A stretch of DNA of 64,000 nt from Flavobacterium shii (GTDB taxonomy: Bacteria; Bacteroidota; Bacteroidia; Flavobacteriales; Flavobacteriaceae). A program made the position numbers and the translations under genes. The notes under the pieces are model-generated. The model was not told where the DNA came from. It made no database searches and worked only from the letters and a program-made list of their open reading frames with translations. The first letter of the stretch is position 1; each line of letters begins with the position of its first letter. Location of the stretch: assembly GCF_025847235.1 (NCBI RefSeq), contig NZ_JAOZEW010000028.1, positions 1-64,000 of the forward strand. The letters run 5' to 3'. This document shows positions 1 to 9,755 of the stretch, piece after piece.

Positions 1-25
1 TACTTAATTTAAATTAATTCATTTG

Positions 26-829
26 ATGATTATGAGTATTCTTGAAACAAAAAAGCTATCTCGTTCTTATGGAACTTTTAAAGCTGTAGATGGTCTTGAT
101 CTAAATATCGAAGCAGGCGAAATATTTGCTTTATTAGGACCAAATGGGTCAGGAAAAAGCACTACTATAAAAATGCTTACTACGTTATTGACACCCACAA
201 GTGGGGAAGCATTTATTAATGGTTATAATATTAAAACCCGTACAGATGATATTCGTAGAATAATAGGTTATGTCCCCCAAATGATTTCTGCCGATGGCTC
301 ACTAACAGCCTATGAGAACTTAATGTTATTTGCCAAACTATTTGATATTCCGCGAAGAGAACGCAAGCAAAGAGTAGAGGAGGCCTTGAAATTTATGGGA
401 TTAGAAGAAGTTATGTATAAACTGGTAAAAGAATACTCGGGCGGAATGATAAGAAGATTAGAAATTGCACAATCTACTATACATCGTCCTTTGATATTAT
501 TTCTTGATGAACCTACAACTGGTCTCGATCCTATAGGAAGAAATGTAGTTTGGGAGCATGTTTCAGCTTTGAGAAAGCAATACGGAACAACAATTATCAT
601 GACAACACATTTAATGGAAGAAGCAGATGGTTGTGACCGAATTGCTTTAATGACACGCGGAAAACTAGCAATTATAGGTTCTCCAAAAGATTTAAAAGAT
701 TCTCTAAAAAAAGAAAATGCAACGCTCGAAGATGTATTTATTCATTATACAACAGATAATCTAACCGAATCGGGAAATAATTTTCATAATGTTTCCATAG
801 AACGTAAAACAACCGGACGTTTAGGCTAA
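26..829 (+). CDS. ABC transporter ATP-binding protein (DrrA/ABC-2 type)
   Basis: Cytoplasmic ATPase that should power the permease encoded 13 bp downstream. Walker A (GPNGSGKST) lies at about residues 38-46, the ABC signature YSGG at about 137-140, Walker B LILFLDEP at about 156-163, and the switch His in MTTH near 195. The C-terminal stretch with EDVFIHYT is typical of the daunorubicin-resistance (DrrA) group of exporters. The reading frame is open from a TTG at 23, but ATG at 26 or 32 is the likelier start. It is the first gene of the window, so the operon may begin upstream. The substrate cannot be told from sequence; drug or lipid export is the family norm. Confidence 0.9.
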   Translation: MIMSILETKKLSRSYGTFKAVDGLDLNIEAGEIFALLGPNGSGKSTTIKMLTTLLTPTSGEAFINGYNIKTRTDDIRRIIGYVPQMISADGSLTAYENLMLFAKLFDIPRRERKQRVEEALKFMGLEEVMYKLVKEYSGGMIRRLEIAQSTIHRPLILFLDEPTTGLDPIGRNVVWEHVSALRKQYGTTIIMTTHLMEEADGCDRIALMTRGKLAIIGSPKDLKDSLKKENATLEDVFIHYTTDNLTESGNNFHNVSIERKTTGRLG

Positions 830-842
830 ACAATCTATAACT

Positions 843-1613
843 ATGAAGATAATCAATTTTATACGAAAAGCTTTTGTAATAGCTGAGTTGGAAATTAGAA
901 AGATTTTTCATGATCCAACAGAGATAATAATGCGTTCCGTTCAGCCTGCTTTATGGTTACTTATATTCGGACAGGTATTTGCCAAAATGCATGCCATTCC
1001 GGGACAAACAAATTATATCGATTTTATGACTCCCGGGATATTAGCGCAAAGTGTTTTATTTGTTTCTATTTTTTCGGGTATTGCAGTTATTTGGGAACGT
1101 GATTTAGGGCTAATCCATAAATTACTAGCAACACCTACACCACGTGCAGCAATTGTTTTAGGAAAGGCTATATCTGCAGGATTACGTACATTACCTATTG
1201 CTGTTATCATTTATATATTGGCAGTACTGCTAAAAGTTCAAATTATTTGGAACCCATTGAATCTATTAGGCGTTCTGATAATTGTTATGCTGGGAGCAAT
1301 ATTTTTCTCTACATTCTCATTAATTATTGCTTGTTTGGTTAAAACCAGAGAACGATTCATGGGAATAGGGCAATTATTAACGATGCCTTTATTCTTTGCC
1401 AGTAATGCCATTTATCCTATTGAAATTATGCCCAATTGGTTAAAGATGATTGCTCAGGTAAACCCATTAACCTATATGGTCGATGCACTTCGCACTTTAA
1501 TGATTGGGAATGTTTCTGGTTTTAGCCTCACCCTTGATTTTGTTATATTGTTACTTATTTCAACACTTTTTGTAGCGATAGGAGGATCTCTTTACAGTAA
1601 GGTTATTACTTAA
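843..1613 (+). CDS. ABC-2 type transporter permease
   Basis: Inner-membrane permease partner of the preceding ATPase. The 256 residues contain about six hydrophobic segments (for example around 38-48, 70-85, 112-130, 140-165 and 235-250) and the ABC-2 region with NPLTYMVDALR near the C-terminus, which is characteristic of DrrB/NodJ-like permeases. The 13-bp gap from the ATPase indicates one transcript. Length and topology are normal for the family. The export substrate is unknown. Confidence 0.9.
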   Translation: MKIINFIRKAFVIAELEIRKIFHDPTEIIMRSVQPALWLLIFGQVFAKMHAIPGQTNYIDFMTPGILAQSVLFVSIFSGIAVIWERDLGLIHKLLATPTPRAAIVLGKAISAGLRTLPIAVIIYILAVLLKVQIIWNPLNLLGVLIIVMLGAIFFSTFSLIIACLVKTRERFMGIGQLLTMPLFFASNAIYPIEIMPNWLKMIAQVNPLTYMVDALRTLMIGNVSGFSLTLDFVILLLISTLFVAIGGSLYSKVIT

Positions 1614-2031
1614 AAACATGAAGAAAACTAATCGCAAAGGGGGGCTGAGATTTACGCAAAGGTCGCAGAGAAAAGATTCTAAGTTGCTAAAGGTCTAAGA
1701 TTTTTAGCGCAGCATTCGCTAGGCTTTGTGTTCTTTGCTTAAATCTTAGTGCACTTTGCGGTAAAACTCATCGCAGCATTCGTCAATCTAAGCGTACTTA
1801 AAGATAAAATTAACCACAAAGTTCCTTACTCCTCAGAACCTTTGCAACTATTTATTTATCATTTTATTTCTTAAAAATTTTAAAGAATCGCGCTATTTTA
1901 TAGAAACCGATTGAAATTTCTCATGCATAAGTAGTTGGTTAGTAAATGAAAACGTTTTCGTTCACTTTTACTTGTTAAACCTAATATAATTTATTTTTTT
2001 CTATCAATACTTTCATTACTTTTGGCGCCAA
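1614..2031. other. Gene-free region with degenerate repeats and a candidate operator/promoter
   Basis: No credible gene is seen. Positions 1630-1850 hold degenerate phrases built from words such as cgcaaag, cgcagag and ctttgcgg. The same vocabulary recurs near 13855-13935, 24640-24870 and 56835-56925, so this is a decayed intergenic repeat family. A perfect 12-bp palindrome gaaaacgttttc lies at 1948-1959; its AACGTT core resembles LacI-family operators, but no such regulator is in the window. Confidence 0.6.
2017..2024 (+). promoter_or_regulatory. Candidate -7 box (TACTTTTG)
   Basis: Matches the Bacteroidetes TAnnTTTG -7 consensus. It ends only 7 bp before the ATG at 2032, so the transcript would be leaderless or nearly so. 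No convincing TTTG -33 element is visible at the expected distance. Confidence 0.45.
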
Positions 2032-2424
2032 ATGAAAAGACTATTTGTGGTTTTTGTGTACTTATGTTTACTTCTGTTAGGCGGAGGTCAATATCTTAAT
2101 GCCGGTATGCATCAAAACCATAATTCTTCAAGTCAGAGTTTAGAAAAAAAGCATAAAATAAAATTTACGAATCAAGATTCGGGTAATTCTATTATTGAGG
2201 ATGCCGACTTAGATATCGATGAAGAACACCTTAACGGTGACGATATTAAAGACGGGATTTCCAATAAGCTTTTCACAGAAAATTACAGTTTATTAGATAA
2301 TTGGTATCTTACGTTCTCTTGTCAATCAATTTTAGATTATTGTCAAAAGAATTTTAAAATCTTCGCGCCATTCTGTGGCCAGTCCAATCCTATTTATATT
2401 ACTCATAGAGTTTTAAGAATCTGA
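2032..2424 (+). CDS. Small secreted protein of unknown function
   Basis: The 130-residue product starts with a clear signal peptide (hydrophobic core about residues 4-18). The middle is acidic (EDADLDIDEE, GDDIKDG), and the C-terminal third carries two or three cysteines and ends in NPIYITHRVLRI. I do not recognise a characterised family. It sits 173 bp before an RND efflux operon on the same strand. The ATG at 2032 is the only good start and lies right behind a TAnnTTTG box. A periplasmic or surface role is inferred from the signal peptide only. Confidence 0.7.
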   Translation: MKRLFVVFVYLCLLLLGGGQYLNAGMHQNHNSSSQSLEKKHKIKFTNQDSGNSIIEDADLDIDEEHLNGDDIKDGISNKLFTENYSLLDNWYLTFSCQSILDYCQKNFKIFAPFCGQSNPIYITHRVLRI

Positions 2425-2597
2425 TAATGATAAACATCGGTTAACTAATTTGTAACCTTGTCTATCCTTGTAGCTGTATAAAAACTTTACTACTTCATGT
2501 ATAACATTTGGTTTTCATTTAGGCAACTGATGCAATTTTTCGTCTAAAGGAATCTTTGTATTCCAAGCATTCAATCGCTTAATTTCCAAACTAAATC

Positions 2598-3680
2598 ATG
2601 AAAAGAATTATCTTGTTCACAGGCTTAATTGCCCTAGTGTGCCTTACTAGTTGTTCAACTAAAAAAGAAGAAAAAGAAGAAGCCGAGAAATTTACCGCTA
2701 CCAATCCGGTACTAATCGACACTTCGTTTGTAAAAGAGTATGTTTCTCAGATTAAATCTGTGCGTAACATCGAAATCCGTGCTCAGGAAAAAGGGTTTCT
2801 ACAAAATATTTATGTCGATGAGGGACAGTTTGTAAAAGCAGGACAATTATTGTTTAGAATTATGCCAAATATGTATCAGGCAGAATTACTTAAAGCACAA
2901 TCTGAACAAAAATCAGTAGAAATTGAATTACAAAATTCTAAATTATTAGCAGATAAAAATATCGTTTCCAAAAACGAATTAAGTGTTGCTCAGGCAAAAC
3001 TGCAATCAGCAAAAGCAGAGGTTGCATTAGCAAAACTTCACTTATCATTTACAGAAATCAGAGCTCCGTTTGACGGGACTATCGACCGTATCCCATTAAA
3101 ATTAGGAAGTCTTATCGACGAAGGTGCATTGTTAACGAGTTTATCAGACAACAGTCAGATGTTTGCTTATTTCAATGTTTCAGAACCTGAATATATACAA
3201 TATCAAACGAATGTAAAAGACCGTGCCGATGATAAAGTAAGTTTGGTTTTGGCAAATGGCGATACTTTCAAAGAAAAAGGAAAAGTTGAGCTTATCGAAA
3301 GTGAATTTAACAACGAAACCGGAAATATAGCTTTTAGAGCAAGGTTCCCAAATTCAGGAAAATTACTTAGAAATGGTGAAACCGGACAAGTTCAAATGCT
3401 TGTACCTCTTAAAAATGCTATTGTAATTCCGCAAAAAGCAACTTATGAAGTTCAGGATAAAAAGTATGTTTTTGTTATCGATAAAAACAATAAAGTGAGT
3501 TCAAAAGAAATTACGATTACAGGTGAAATTCCTGATTTATATGTGATTAAAACCGGAATTACCGAAAATGACAGAATTTTGCTTGAAGGAGTTCAGAAAG
3601 TAAAAGAAAATGACAAAATTAAATATGAATTCCAATCTCCAAAAGAGGTAATGAGTCATTTGCGCGTAAAAGCGGAGTAA
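2598..3680 (+). CDS. RND efflux periplasmic adaptor lipoprotein (AcrA/MexA-like)
   Basis: Membrane-fusion subunit that links the inner-membrane pump to the outer-membrane channel. A lipoprotein signal with lipobox LTSC places the lipidated Cys at residue 19. Lipoyl/barrel-sandwich halves flank a coiled-coil hairpin (about residues 95-150, rich in Ala, Lys, Glu and Gln), with the conserved FTEIRAPFDGTI segment after it. The beta-barrel and membrane-proximal domains follow. The length of 360 residues is normal. It is the first gene of a three-gene efflux operon with the 1048-residue pump and the outer-membrane factor. Confidence 0.93.
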   Translation: MKRIILFTGLIALVCLTSCSTKKEEKEEAEKFTATNPVLIDTSFVKEYVSQIKSVRNIEIRAQEKGFLQNIYVDEGQFVKAGQLLFRIMPNMYQAELLKAQSEQKSVEIELQNSKLLADKNIVSKNELSVAQAKLQSAKAEVALAKLHLSFTEIRAPFDGTIDRIPLKLGSLIDEGALLTSLSDNSQMFAYFNVSEPEYIQYQTNVKDRADDKVSLVLANGDTFKEKGKVELIESEFNNETGNIAFRARFPNSGKLLRNGETGQVQMLVPLKNAIVIPQKATYEVQDKKYVFVIDKNNKVSSKEITITGEIPDLYVIKTGITENDRILLEGVQKVKENDKIKYEFQSPKEVMSHLRVKAE

Positions 3681-3810
3681 GTTTAAAGTATGCAGTGATA
3701 GTATTCGGTGGCAATGGTAGTAACAGTTGATAATTGCTGTTTACATTTTCACAGTTTACATTTCACAATATTAAACTCCAATTTGGTTTAATCATTAAAA
3801 AAATATAAAA

Positions 3811-6800
3811 ATGTTTAATAAATTTATTCAAAGACCTGTATTGTCGATAGTAATATCGCTTATAATTGTCTTTTTAGGGGTATTGTCGGTATTGAATTTA
3901 CCTATTACACAATTCCCTTCTATTTCTCCTCCTGTGGTAAACGTTACGGCAGATTACCCGGGATCGAATGGAGAGCTTATGATCAAATCGGTTGTTATTC
4001 CTTTGGAAAGAGCTTTAAATGGAGTTCCCGGAATGAAATACATGACTTCTGATGCCGGAAATGATGGTGAAGCGAGTTTAAGAATTGTATTTAATTTAGG
4101 AACAGATCCTAATCAGGCTGCGATTAACGTTCAAAACCGTGTAGCTTCGGTAACCAATAAATTACCTCCTTTGGTAATTAGAGAAGGGGTAAAAATTACC
4201 CGTGAAGTTCCGAGTATGTTGATGTATGTGAATCTTTATAGTACGGATAAAAATACCGACATGAAGTTCTTGTACAACTATGCAGATATCAATGTATTGT
4301 CTGAGTTAAAAAGGGTAAATGGTATTGGATCAGGAGATATCTTAGGAACACGTGAATATGCGATGCGTATTTGGTTAAAACCAGATCGTATGTTGGCTTA
4401 CAAAATTTCTGCCGATGAGATAATGGATGCATTATCAAGCCAGAGTTTAGAAGCTTCACCTGGTAAAACCGGTGAAAGTTCTGGTAAACGTTCTCAGGCA
4501 TTTGAATATGTATTAAAATATTCAGGACGTTTTACAACGAAAGAGCAATATGAGAATATTGTTGTAAAATCAAACGCTAACGGGGAACTTTTACGTTTAA
4601 AAGATGTTGCCAAAATCGAATTTGGTAGTTCGATGTACGATATTTATTCAAACTTAAACGGAAGACCTTCGGCGGCGATTGTATTGAAACAATCTTTTGG
4701 TAGTAATGCCAATCAGGTTATTGAAGATGTAAAAGCTAAATTAGAGAAAATCAAACAAAAATTCCCTAAAGGAATGGACTATGAAATTTCTTATGACGTT
4801 TCTAAATTCCTTGATGCTTCTATCGAAAAAGTAATTCACACTTTGATTGAAGCTTTTATTCTGGTAGGATTAGTGGTTTTCCTTTTCTTAGGTGACTGGC
4901 GTTCTACGGTTATTCCAGCAATTGCAGTACCAGTTTCTCTTATTGGAACTTTTATTTTTATGACATTCTTCGATATTTCGTTGAACTTAATTACATTATT
5001 TGCTTTGGTTCTGGCAATTGGAGTCGTCGTCGATGATGCGATTGTGGTAATCGAAGCCGTTCATGCCAAGATGGAAGAAGAGCATTTATCGGCATTAAAA
5101 GCAACTAAAAAAGCGATGCATGAGATTGCAGGAGCAATTATAGCAATTACATTCTTAATGGCTGCGGTATTTATTCCGGTAGCGTTTATGTCTGGTCCAG
5201 TTGGGGTGTTTTATAGACAGTTCTCGATTACAATGGCAACTGCTATTATCCTTTCAGGTATTGTGGCTTTGACTTTGACACCGGCACTTTGTGCGATGAT
5301 GTTAAAAAATAATCACGGTAAACCTAAAAAGAGAACTCCTGTAAATATATTTATAGATGGATTTAATAACAAGTTTAATCTTGCTCAAGGCAAATATCAA
5401 AATGTACTAGCAAAAATTGTAAACAGAAGAGCCGTTACTATTATAGCACTTCTTGTATTTTGCGCCGGAACGTGGTTGGTAAGTAGTACAGTTCCTTCCG
5501 GATTTATTCCAAATGAGGATCAAGGTATGTTTTATGCAGTTATTCAAACGCCTCCGGGTTCATCATTAGAAAGAACAAATGATATTGCATTGAAATTGCA
5601 AAAGATTGCCGAAAAGGTAGATGGAGTAAAATCAGTTTCGGCATTGGCAGGTTATGAAATCTTAACAGAAGGTACAGGATCGAACTCAGGAACTTGTTTG
5701 ATTAACTTAAAAGACTGGAATGATCGTAAAGGATCTGTAGTTGAAATTATGACCGAACTGGAAGAAAAATCAAAAGATATTGCAGGTGCCAATATTGAGT
5801 TTTTCCAACCGCCAGCAGTACCAGGATATGGAGCAGCAGGAGGATTCGAACTTCGTTTACTGGATAAAACAGGTTCGGGTGATTATAAAAAAATGGAAGC
5901 TATTAACAATGATTTCGTAAAAGAATTGAACAAGCAACCAGAATTATCTAACGTGTTTACCTTCTTTAGTGCGAGTTTCCCTCAGTATATGATGAAAGTC
6001 GATAACGATTTGGCTCAACAAAAAGGAGTTTCTATCGAAAATGCGATGAATACTTTGTCGACTCTTGTGGGAAGTAACTACGAAATTAGTTTTATTAAAT
6101 ACGGGATTAACTATAAAGTAATCGTTCAGGCAGCTCCGGAATATCGTGCACAACCAGATGATATCTTAAAGCTTTATGTGAAAAATAACCGTGATGAAAT
6201 GGTACCTTTTTCGGCCTTTATGAAATTAGAAAAAGTATATGGTCTTTCGGAAATTACAAGACATAATATGTATACTTCGACTGAAATTAGTGGTGGTGCT
6301 GCTCCAGGATATAGTTCTGGTACAGCTATTAAAGTGATTCAGGATGTTGCAGCCAAAAAATTACCTCGTGGATATGATATTGATTGGGCGGGTATCTCTG
6401 CCGATGAAGTTGCACAAGGTAATCAGGCAATTTGGGTATTCTTGATTTGTTTAGGATTTGTGTACTTGGTTTTGGCAGCTCAATACGAAAGCTTTATTCT
6501 GCCATTATCAGTAATTCTTTCTTTACCTGCGGGTATTTTTGGAGCATTCCTTTTGTTAAAATTAACTGGATTAGAAAATAACATTTATGCTCAGGTAGCA
6601 ATGGTAATGCTTATTGGTTTATTAGGTAAAAATGCCGTACTGATTGTAGAGTTTGCGATACAGCGACATGCAGCAGGTAAAACAGTTCTTGAAGCTGCAA
6701 TGGAGGGAGCGAAAGCGAGGTTCCGTCCAATTTTGATGACTTCATTTGCTTTTATTGCAGGATTACTTCCGCTTGCTTTTGCTACTGGTCCAGGTAAAAT

Positions 6801-6957
6801 TGGTAACAGAACTATTGGTACTGCTGCCGCTGGAGGTATGCTTATAGGAACTATTTGTGGTGTATTTGTGATTCCGGGATTATATTACATATTTGCTAAA
6901 ATCTCAGAGAAACACAAGTTGGTGAAAAATGAAGAAGAAAATCCATTAACAGAATAA
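3811..6957 (+). CDS. RND multidrug efflux pump, inner-membrane subunit (AcrB/HAE1-like)
   Basis: Proton-driven trimeric pump of 1048 residues, the normal length. The N-terminus MFNKFIQRPVLSIVIS is typical of HAE1 pumps. The proton-relay pair in TM4 is present as Asp408-Asp409 (VVVDDAIVV), and TM10 has the conserved Lys in LGKNAVLIVEFA. There are two large periplasmic loops with DN/DC and porter domains between TM1-2 and TM7-8. It lies 130 bp after the adaptor gene and 13 bp before the outer-membrane factor. Substrates are probably amphiphilic toxic compounds or antibiotics, but the sequence does not specify which. Confidence 0.95.
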   Translation: MFNKFIQRPVLSIVISLIIVFLGVLSVLNLPITQFPSISPPVVNVTADYPGSNGELMIKSVVIPLERALNGVPGMKYMTSDAGNDGEASLRIVFNLGTDPNQAAINVQNRVASVTNKLPPLVIREGVKITREVPSMLMYVNLYSTDKNTDMKFLYNYADINVLSELKRVNGIGSGDILGTREYAMRIWLKPDRMLAYKISADEIMDALSSQSLEASPGKTGESSGKRSQAFEYVLKYSGRFTTKEQYENIVVKSNANGELLRLKDVAKIEFGSSMYDIYSNLNGRPSAAIVLKQSFGSNANQVIEDVKAKLEKIKQKFPKGMDYEISYDVSKFLDASIEKVIHTLIEAFILVGLVVFLFLGDWRSTVIPAIAVPVSLIGTFIFMTFFDISLNLITLFALVLAIGVVVDDAIVVIEAVHAKMEEEHLSALKATKKAMHEIAGAIIAITFLMAAVFIPVAFMSGPVGVFYRQFSITMATAIILSGIVALTLTPALCAMMLKNNHGKPKKRTPVNIFIDGFNNKFNLAQGKYQNVLAKIVNRRAVTIIALLVFCAGTWLVSSTVPSGFIPNEDQGMFYAVIQTPPGSSLERTNDIALKLQKIAEKVDGVKSVSALAGYEILTEGTGSNSGTCLINLKDWNDRKGSVVEIMTELEEKSKDIAGANIEFFQPPAVPGYGAAGGFELRLLDKTGSGDYKKMEAINNDFVKELNKQPELSNVFTFFSASFPQYMMKVDNDLAQQKGVSIENAMNTLSTLVGSNYEISFIKYGINYKVIVQAAPEYRAQPDDILKLYVKNNRDEMVPFSAFMKLEKVYGLSEITRHNMYTSTEISGGAAPGYSSGTAIKVIQDVAAKKLPRGYDIDWAGISADEVAQGNQAIWVFLICLGFVYLVLAAQYESFILPLSVILSLPAGIFGAFLLLKLTGLENNIYAQVAMVMLIGLLGKNAVLIVEFAIQRHAAGKTVLEAAMEGAKARFRPILMTSFAFIAGLLPLAFATGPGKIGNRTIGTAAAGGMLIGTICGVFVIPGLYYIFAKISEKHKLVKNEEENPLTE

Positions 6958-6970
6958 ATTGATAACAATC

Positions 6971-8413
6971 ATGTATAAATTCAAATCATATCAATATGGT
7001 ATTGCATTAGGTATATGTCTTACGGTTGCAGGGTGTAAAGCCCCTGCGCCTGAGACTATAACTCCAAGCACGCCAGTTCCTGAGTCATTTGGTGCAACAA
7101 CTCAAACTCAGGATAACAATACATCGGCTCTACAATGGAAAGATTATTTTAAGGATCAAAACCTTGTAGATTTGATTGATGTTGCTTTAAAAAACAATCA
7201 GGAATTAAATATTACTTTACAGGAAATTGAAATCGCAAAGAATGATATTCGTGTAAAGAAAGGACTTTTATTACCTACAGTTGGTGTTCGTGCCGGAGCT
7301 GGAGTTGAGAAAGTAGGAAGATATACTAGTCAAGGTGCGGGTGATGCTTCTACAGAGATTAAACCAGGGGTAGAAACTCCTGATCCGCTTGGTGATTTTA
7401 CTGTTTCTGCTTATGCAAATTGGGAAGTTGATATCTGGAAAAAACTGCGTAATTCTAAAAAAGCAGCAGTGAGCAGATATTTAGCTACTGTAGAAGGTAA
7501 AAACTTTGTAATCACAAATCTTATTGCCGAAGTTGCCGATTCTTATTATGAATTGATGGCTTTGGATAATCAATTGGATATCGTGAAGCAAACGATCCTA
7601 TTGCAATCTAATGCTTTGGAAATTGTAAAAGTTCAGAAACAAGCTGCAAGAGCAACTGAATTAGGAGTTCAGAAATTTCAGGCTGAAGTTTTAACTTCAA
7701 AAAGTTTGGAGTTTGGAATTCTTCAGCAAATAAAAGAAGCTGAGAATAAAATCAACTTTTTGTTGGGTAGATATCCACAGGAAATAAAAAGAACGAATAA
7801 TAACAACTTCTTAAGTTTGTTACCAGCAGCAGTGAGTTCTGGGATTCCTTCTCAATTATTGGCAAATCGTCCAGATGTAAAACAAGCAGAATTAGAATTG
7901 GTAGCTTCAAAATTAGATGTGAAAATAGCTCGTGCTGAGTTTTATCCTTCATTAAATATTTCGGCAGCAGTAGGAGTAAGTGCTTTTAAGCCTTCTTATT
8001 TGTTTACATTTCCAGAATCTCTAATCTATTCATTAGCGGGAGATCTTGCAGCTCCATTGATTAACAGAAATGCTATCAAAGCGGAGTTTGCCAGTGCAAA
8101 TGCAAGACAACTTCAAGCGTTGTATAACTATGATCGTACGGTTTTAAATGCTTATCTGGAAGTATCGAACCAGCTTTCTAAGATTGATAACTTACAAAAA
8201 GGATACGATCTTAAATCGCAACAAGTAGATGCTTTAAACAGATCTATTGATATTTCGAATGACTTGTTTAAATCGGCTAGAATTGACTATTTTGAAGTTT
8301 TAATGACGCAACGTGATGCATTAGAAGCCAAATTAGAATTGGTTGATACCAAGAAAGAACAACTTAATGCTGCAGTCCATGTTTATAGAGACTTAGGCGG
8401 CGGGTGGAAATAG
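6971..8413 (+). CDS. RND efflux outer-membrane factor lipoprotein (NodT/OprM-like)
   Basis: TolC-type trimeric channel that completes the efflux pump. The lipobox VAGC gives a lipidated Cys at residue 22 when the ATG at 6971 is used. The frame is open from a TTG at 6959, but the ATG gives the proper lipoprotein signal. Two OEP repeats are visible, with the LLANRPDVKQAELEL segment and the SARIDYFEVLMTQRD helix typical of the NodT group. The preceding stop is 13 bp upstream, so the three genes are surely co-transcribed, ending at the hairpin at 8453-8487. Confidence 0.93.
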   Translation: MYKFKSYQYGIALGICLTVAGCKAPAPETITPSTPVPESFGATTQTQDNNTSALQWKDYFKDQNLVDLIDVALKNNQELNITLQEIEIAKNDIRVKKGLLLPTVGVRAGAGVEKVGRYTSQGAGDASTEIKPGVETPDPLGDFTVSAYANWEVDIWKKLRNSKKAAVSRYLATVEGKNFVITNLIAEVADSYYELMALDNQLDIVKQTILLQSNALEIVKVQKQAARATELGVQKFQAEVLTSKSLEFGILQQIKEAENKINFLLGRYPQEIKRTNNNNFLSLLPAAVSSGIPSQLLANRPDVKQAELELVASKLDVKIARAEFYPSLNISAAVGVSAFKPSYLFTFPESLIYSLAGDLAAPLINRNAIKAEFASANARQLQALYNYDRTVLNAYLEVSNQLSKIDNLQKGYDLKSQQVDALNRSIDISNDLFKSARIDYFEVLMTQRDALEAKLELVDTKKEQLNAAVHVYRDLGGGWK

Positions 8414-8452
8414 AATATAATTTATGTACGGAAAGAATTTCCGCACTATCAG

Positions 8453-8487
8453 AACCTCTTGAAAGTAAAATTTCAAGAGGTTTTTTT
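8453..8487 (+). terminator. Rho-independent terminator of the RND operon
   Basis: Perfect 12-bp stem aacctcttgaaa / tttcaagaggtt around a 6-nt loop, followed directly by seven T. It begins 40 bp after the last efflux gene. Confidence 0.9.
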
Positions 8488-8663
8488 GTGTCCAATTCCA
8501 ATCATACAGATAAATGGATGTAAAGATTACTCAGATTATCTTTATTTAATTATAAAAAATAAGCATAAAATTAAACCTATTCTATTGCTTTTATGTCTGA
8601 TTGTTCTTGATTGTTTAGTAGTATAGTTCTTATTTTTACTAAAACAGGTAAGGATGTAAAAAT

Positions 8664-8671
8664 TAAATTTG
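8664..8671 (+). promoter_or_regulatory. Candidate -7 box (TAAATTTG)
   Basis: TAnnTTTG match ending 7 bp before the ATG of the LysM gene. It would give an almost leaderless mRNA. No clear -33 partner. Confidence 0.3.
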
Positions 8672-8678
8672 AAATTTT

Positions 8679-9755
8679 ATGATACTAGAAACATATAAAG
8701 TAGTAGCCGAGGAAAAGTTAGTAGAGCTGGCAGCCAAATTTAATATAACTCCCGAGGAAATTAAACGGTTAAACCCTAATACACGTTTTTTTAAAGCCTT
8801 CTTTGGTCCTGAATATGTTGCTGCACTGCAACATATACAAGTTCCTGTGAGAGAAATAGTAAGTAATAAAGATATTCTAACAGATAAAAAAGTATTAGAT
8901 AATTTAACCTTTGATCAAGAAGCCCGATATAGATGTGAACAAACCGTTATTACAAAAATTAATGGCATTACACAGAATCACGCCAATACCAAAACTGAAT
9001 TTTTAATAGGCAAACAAGCAACCCAAGAAGGACTTTTTGTAAAAGTGCAAATGATTGACAATATTCTGCAAATGCAACCGGCGCAATTAGGTGAAACCAT
9101 TACACTTTTAAACGGAGTCGAAAATGTAAAGAGTGATGCTACATTTATGATAAATCCCCATACAGGAAAGATAATTAAAGTAATGAATCATAATGAAATT
9201 ATCGAAAAATGGAGAAAACACAAAGAATATTTAAATGCTAAATATGATTTTATTCGATTGGAACAGAATAGAGAAAGTTATAACCAATTTATGATTCTGG
9301 CAGGAAATCAGATTGTTCAAGAAGATAAATTAATTATAGATCTGGAGAGCAAACTCTTTTATCAATTGTTTTTTGATAAATATCTGGTCACAAACAAAGA
9401 TTTGTTTGCCTCCTATAGACGTCCTTTCTATTCGCAATTATTTACAGGAACTAAATTAGGTTTAGATTTTAAACAAGATATCCTGTCCGAATATGAAGAT
9501 GGAATTGTAGTACGAAAAGTGGGTACCATAAATCCTGATAGTTATGACGACGAAGAACTGGAAGAAATGTATAACAGGAAGTTTAAACCATTAATAAAGT
9601 ATCAATTTTCGGAATTTAGTTTTAGTTATAGAGAACGAAGTGTTATAAATACCAAAGACCGATGGATAGAAAGTGCCGAAGTAACGATGATAGAACAAGT
9701 AAAAAACAACATCCAAATACTTGTAGAGTATAAACTAAAAAAAATAGATATATAA
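8679..9755 (+). CDS. LysM-domain protein of an effector-like cassette
   Basis: The 358-residue protein has no signal peptide. It starts with a LysM-like motif (about residues 3-48: YKVVAEEKLVELAAKFNI followed by TPEEIKRLNPN). The rest is a lysine/glutamate-rich region that I cannot assign. The stop codon overlaps the ATG of the next gene (TAATG at 9753-9757), which indicates translational coupling with a PAAR-like protein. In Bacteroidetes such LysM proteins often accompany DUF4280/PAAR-like spike proteins of contractile or type VI-like delivery systems. A role as adaptor or chaperone for the neighbouring protein is an inference; no T6SS or eCIS structural genes lie in the window. Confidence 0.7.
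   Translation: MILETYKVVAEEKLVELAAKFNITPEEIKRLNPNTRFFKAFFGPEYVAALQHIQVPVREIVSNKDILTDKKVLDNLTFDQEARYRCEQTVITKINGITQNHANTKTEFLIGKQATQEGLFVKVQMIDNILQMQPAQLGETITLLNGVENVKSDATFMINPHTGKIIKVMNHNEIIEKWRKHKEYLNAKYDFIRLEQNRESYNQFMILAGNQIVQEDKLIIDLESKLFYQLFFDKYLVTNKDLFASYRRPFYSQLFTGTKLGLDFKQDILSEYEDGIVVRKVGTINPDSYDDEELEEMYNRKFKPLIKYQFSEFSFSYRERSVINTKDRWIESAEVTMIEQVKNNIQILVEYKLKKIDI

Noticed and set aside
1948-1959. LacI-type operator controlling the RND operon
   Set aside because: The palindrome is perfect, but no LacI-family regulator is present and it is far from the efflux genes, so it is kept only as a note.
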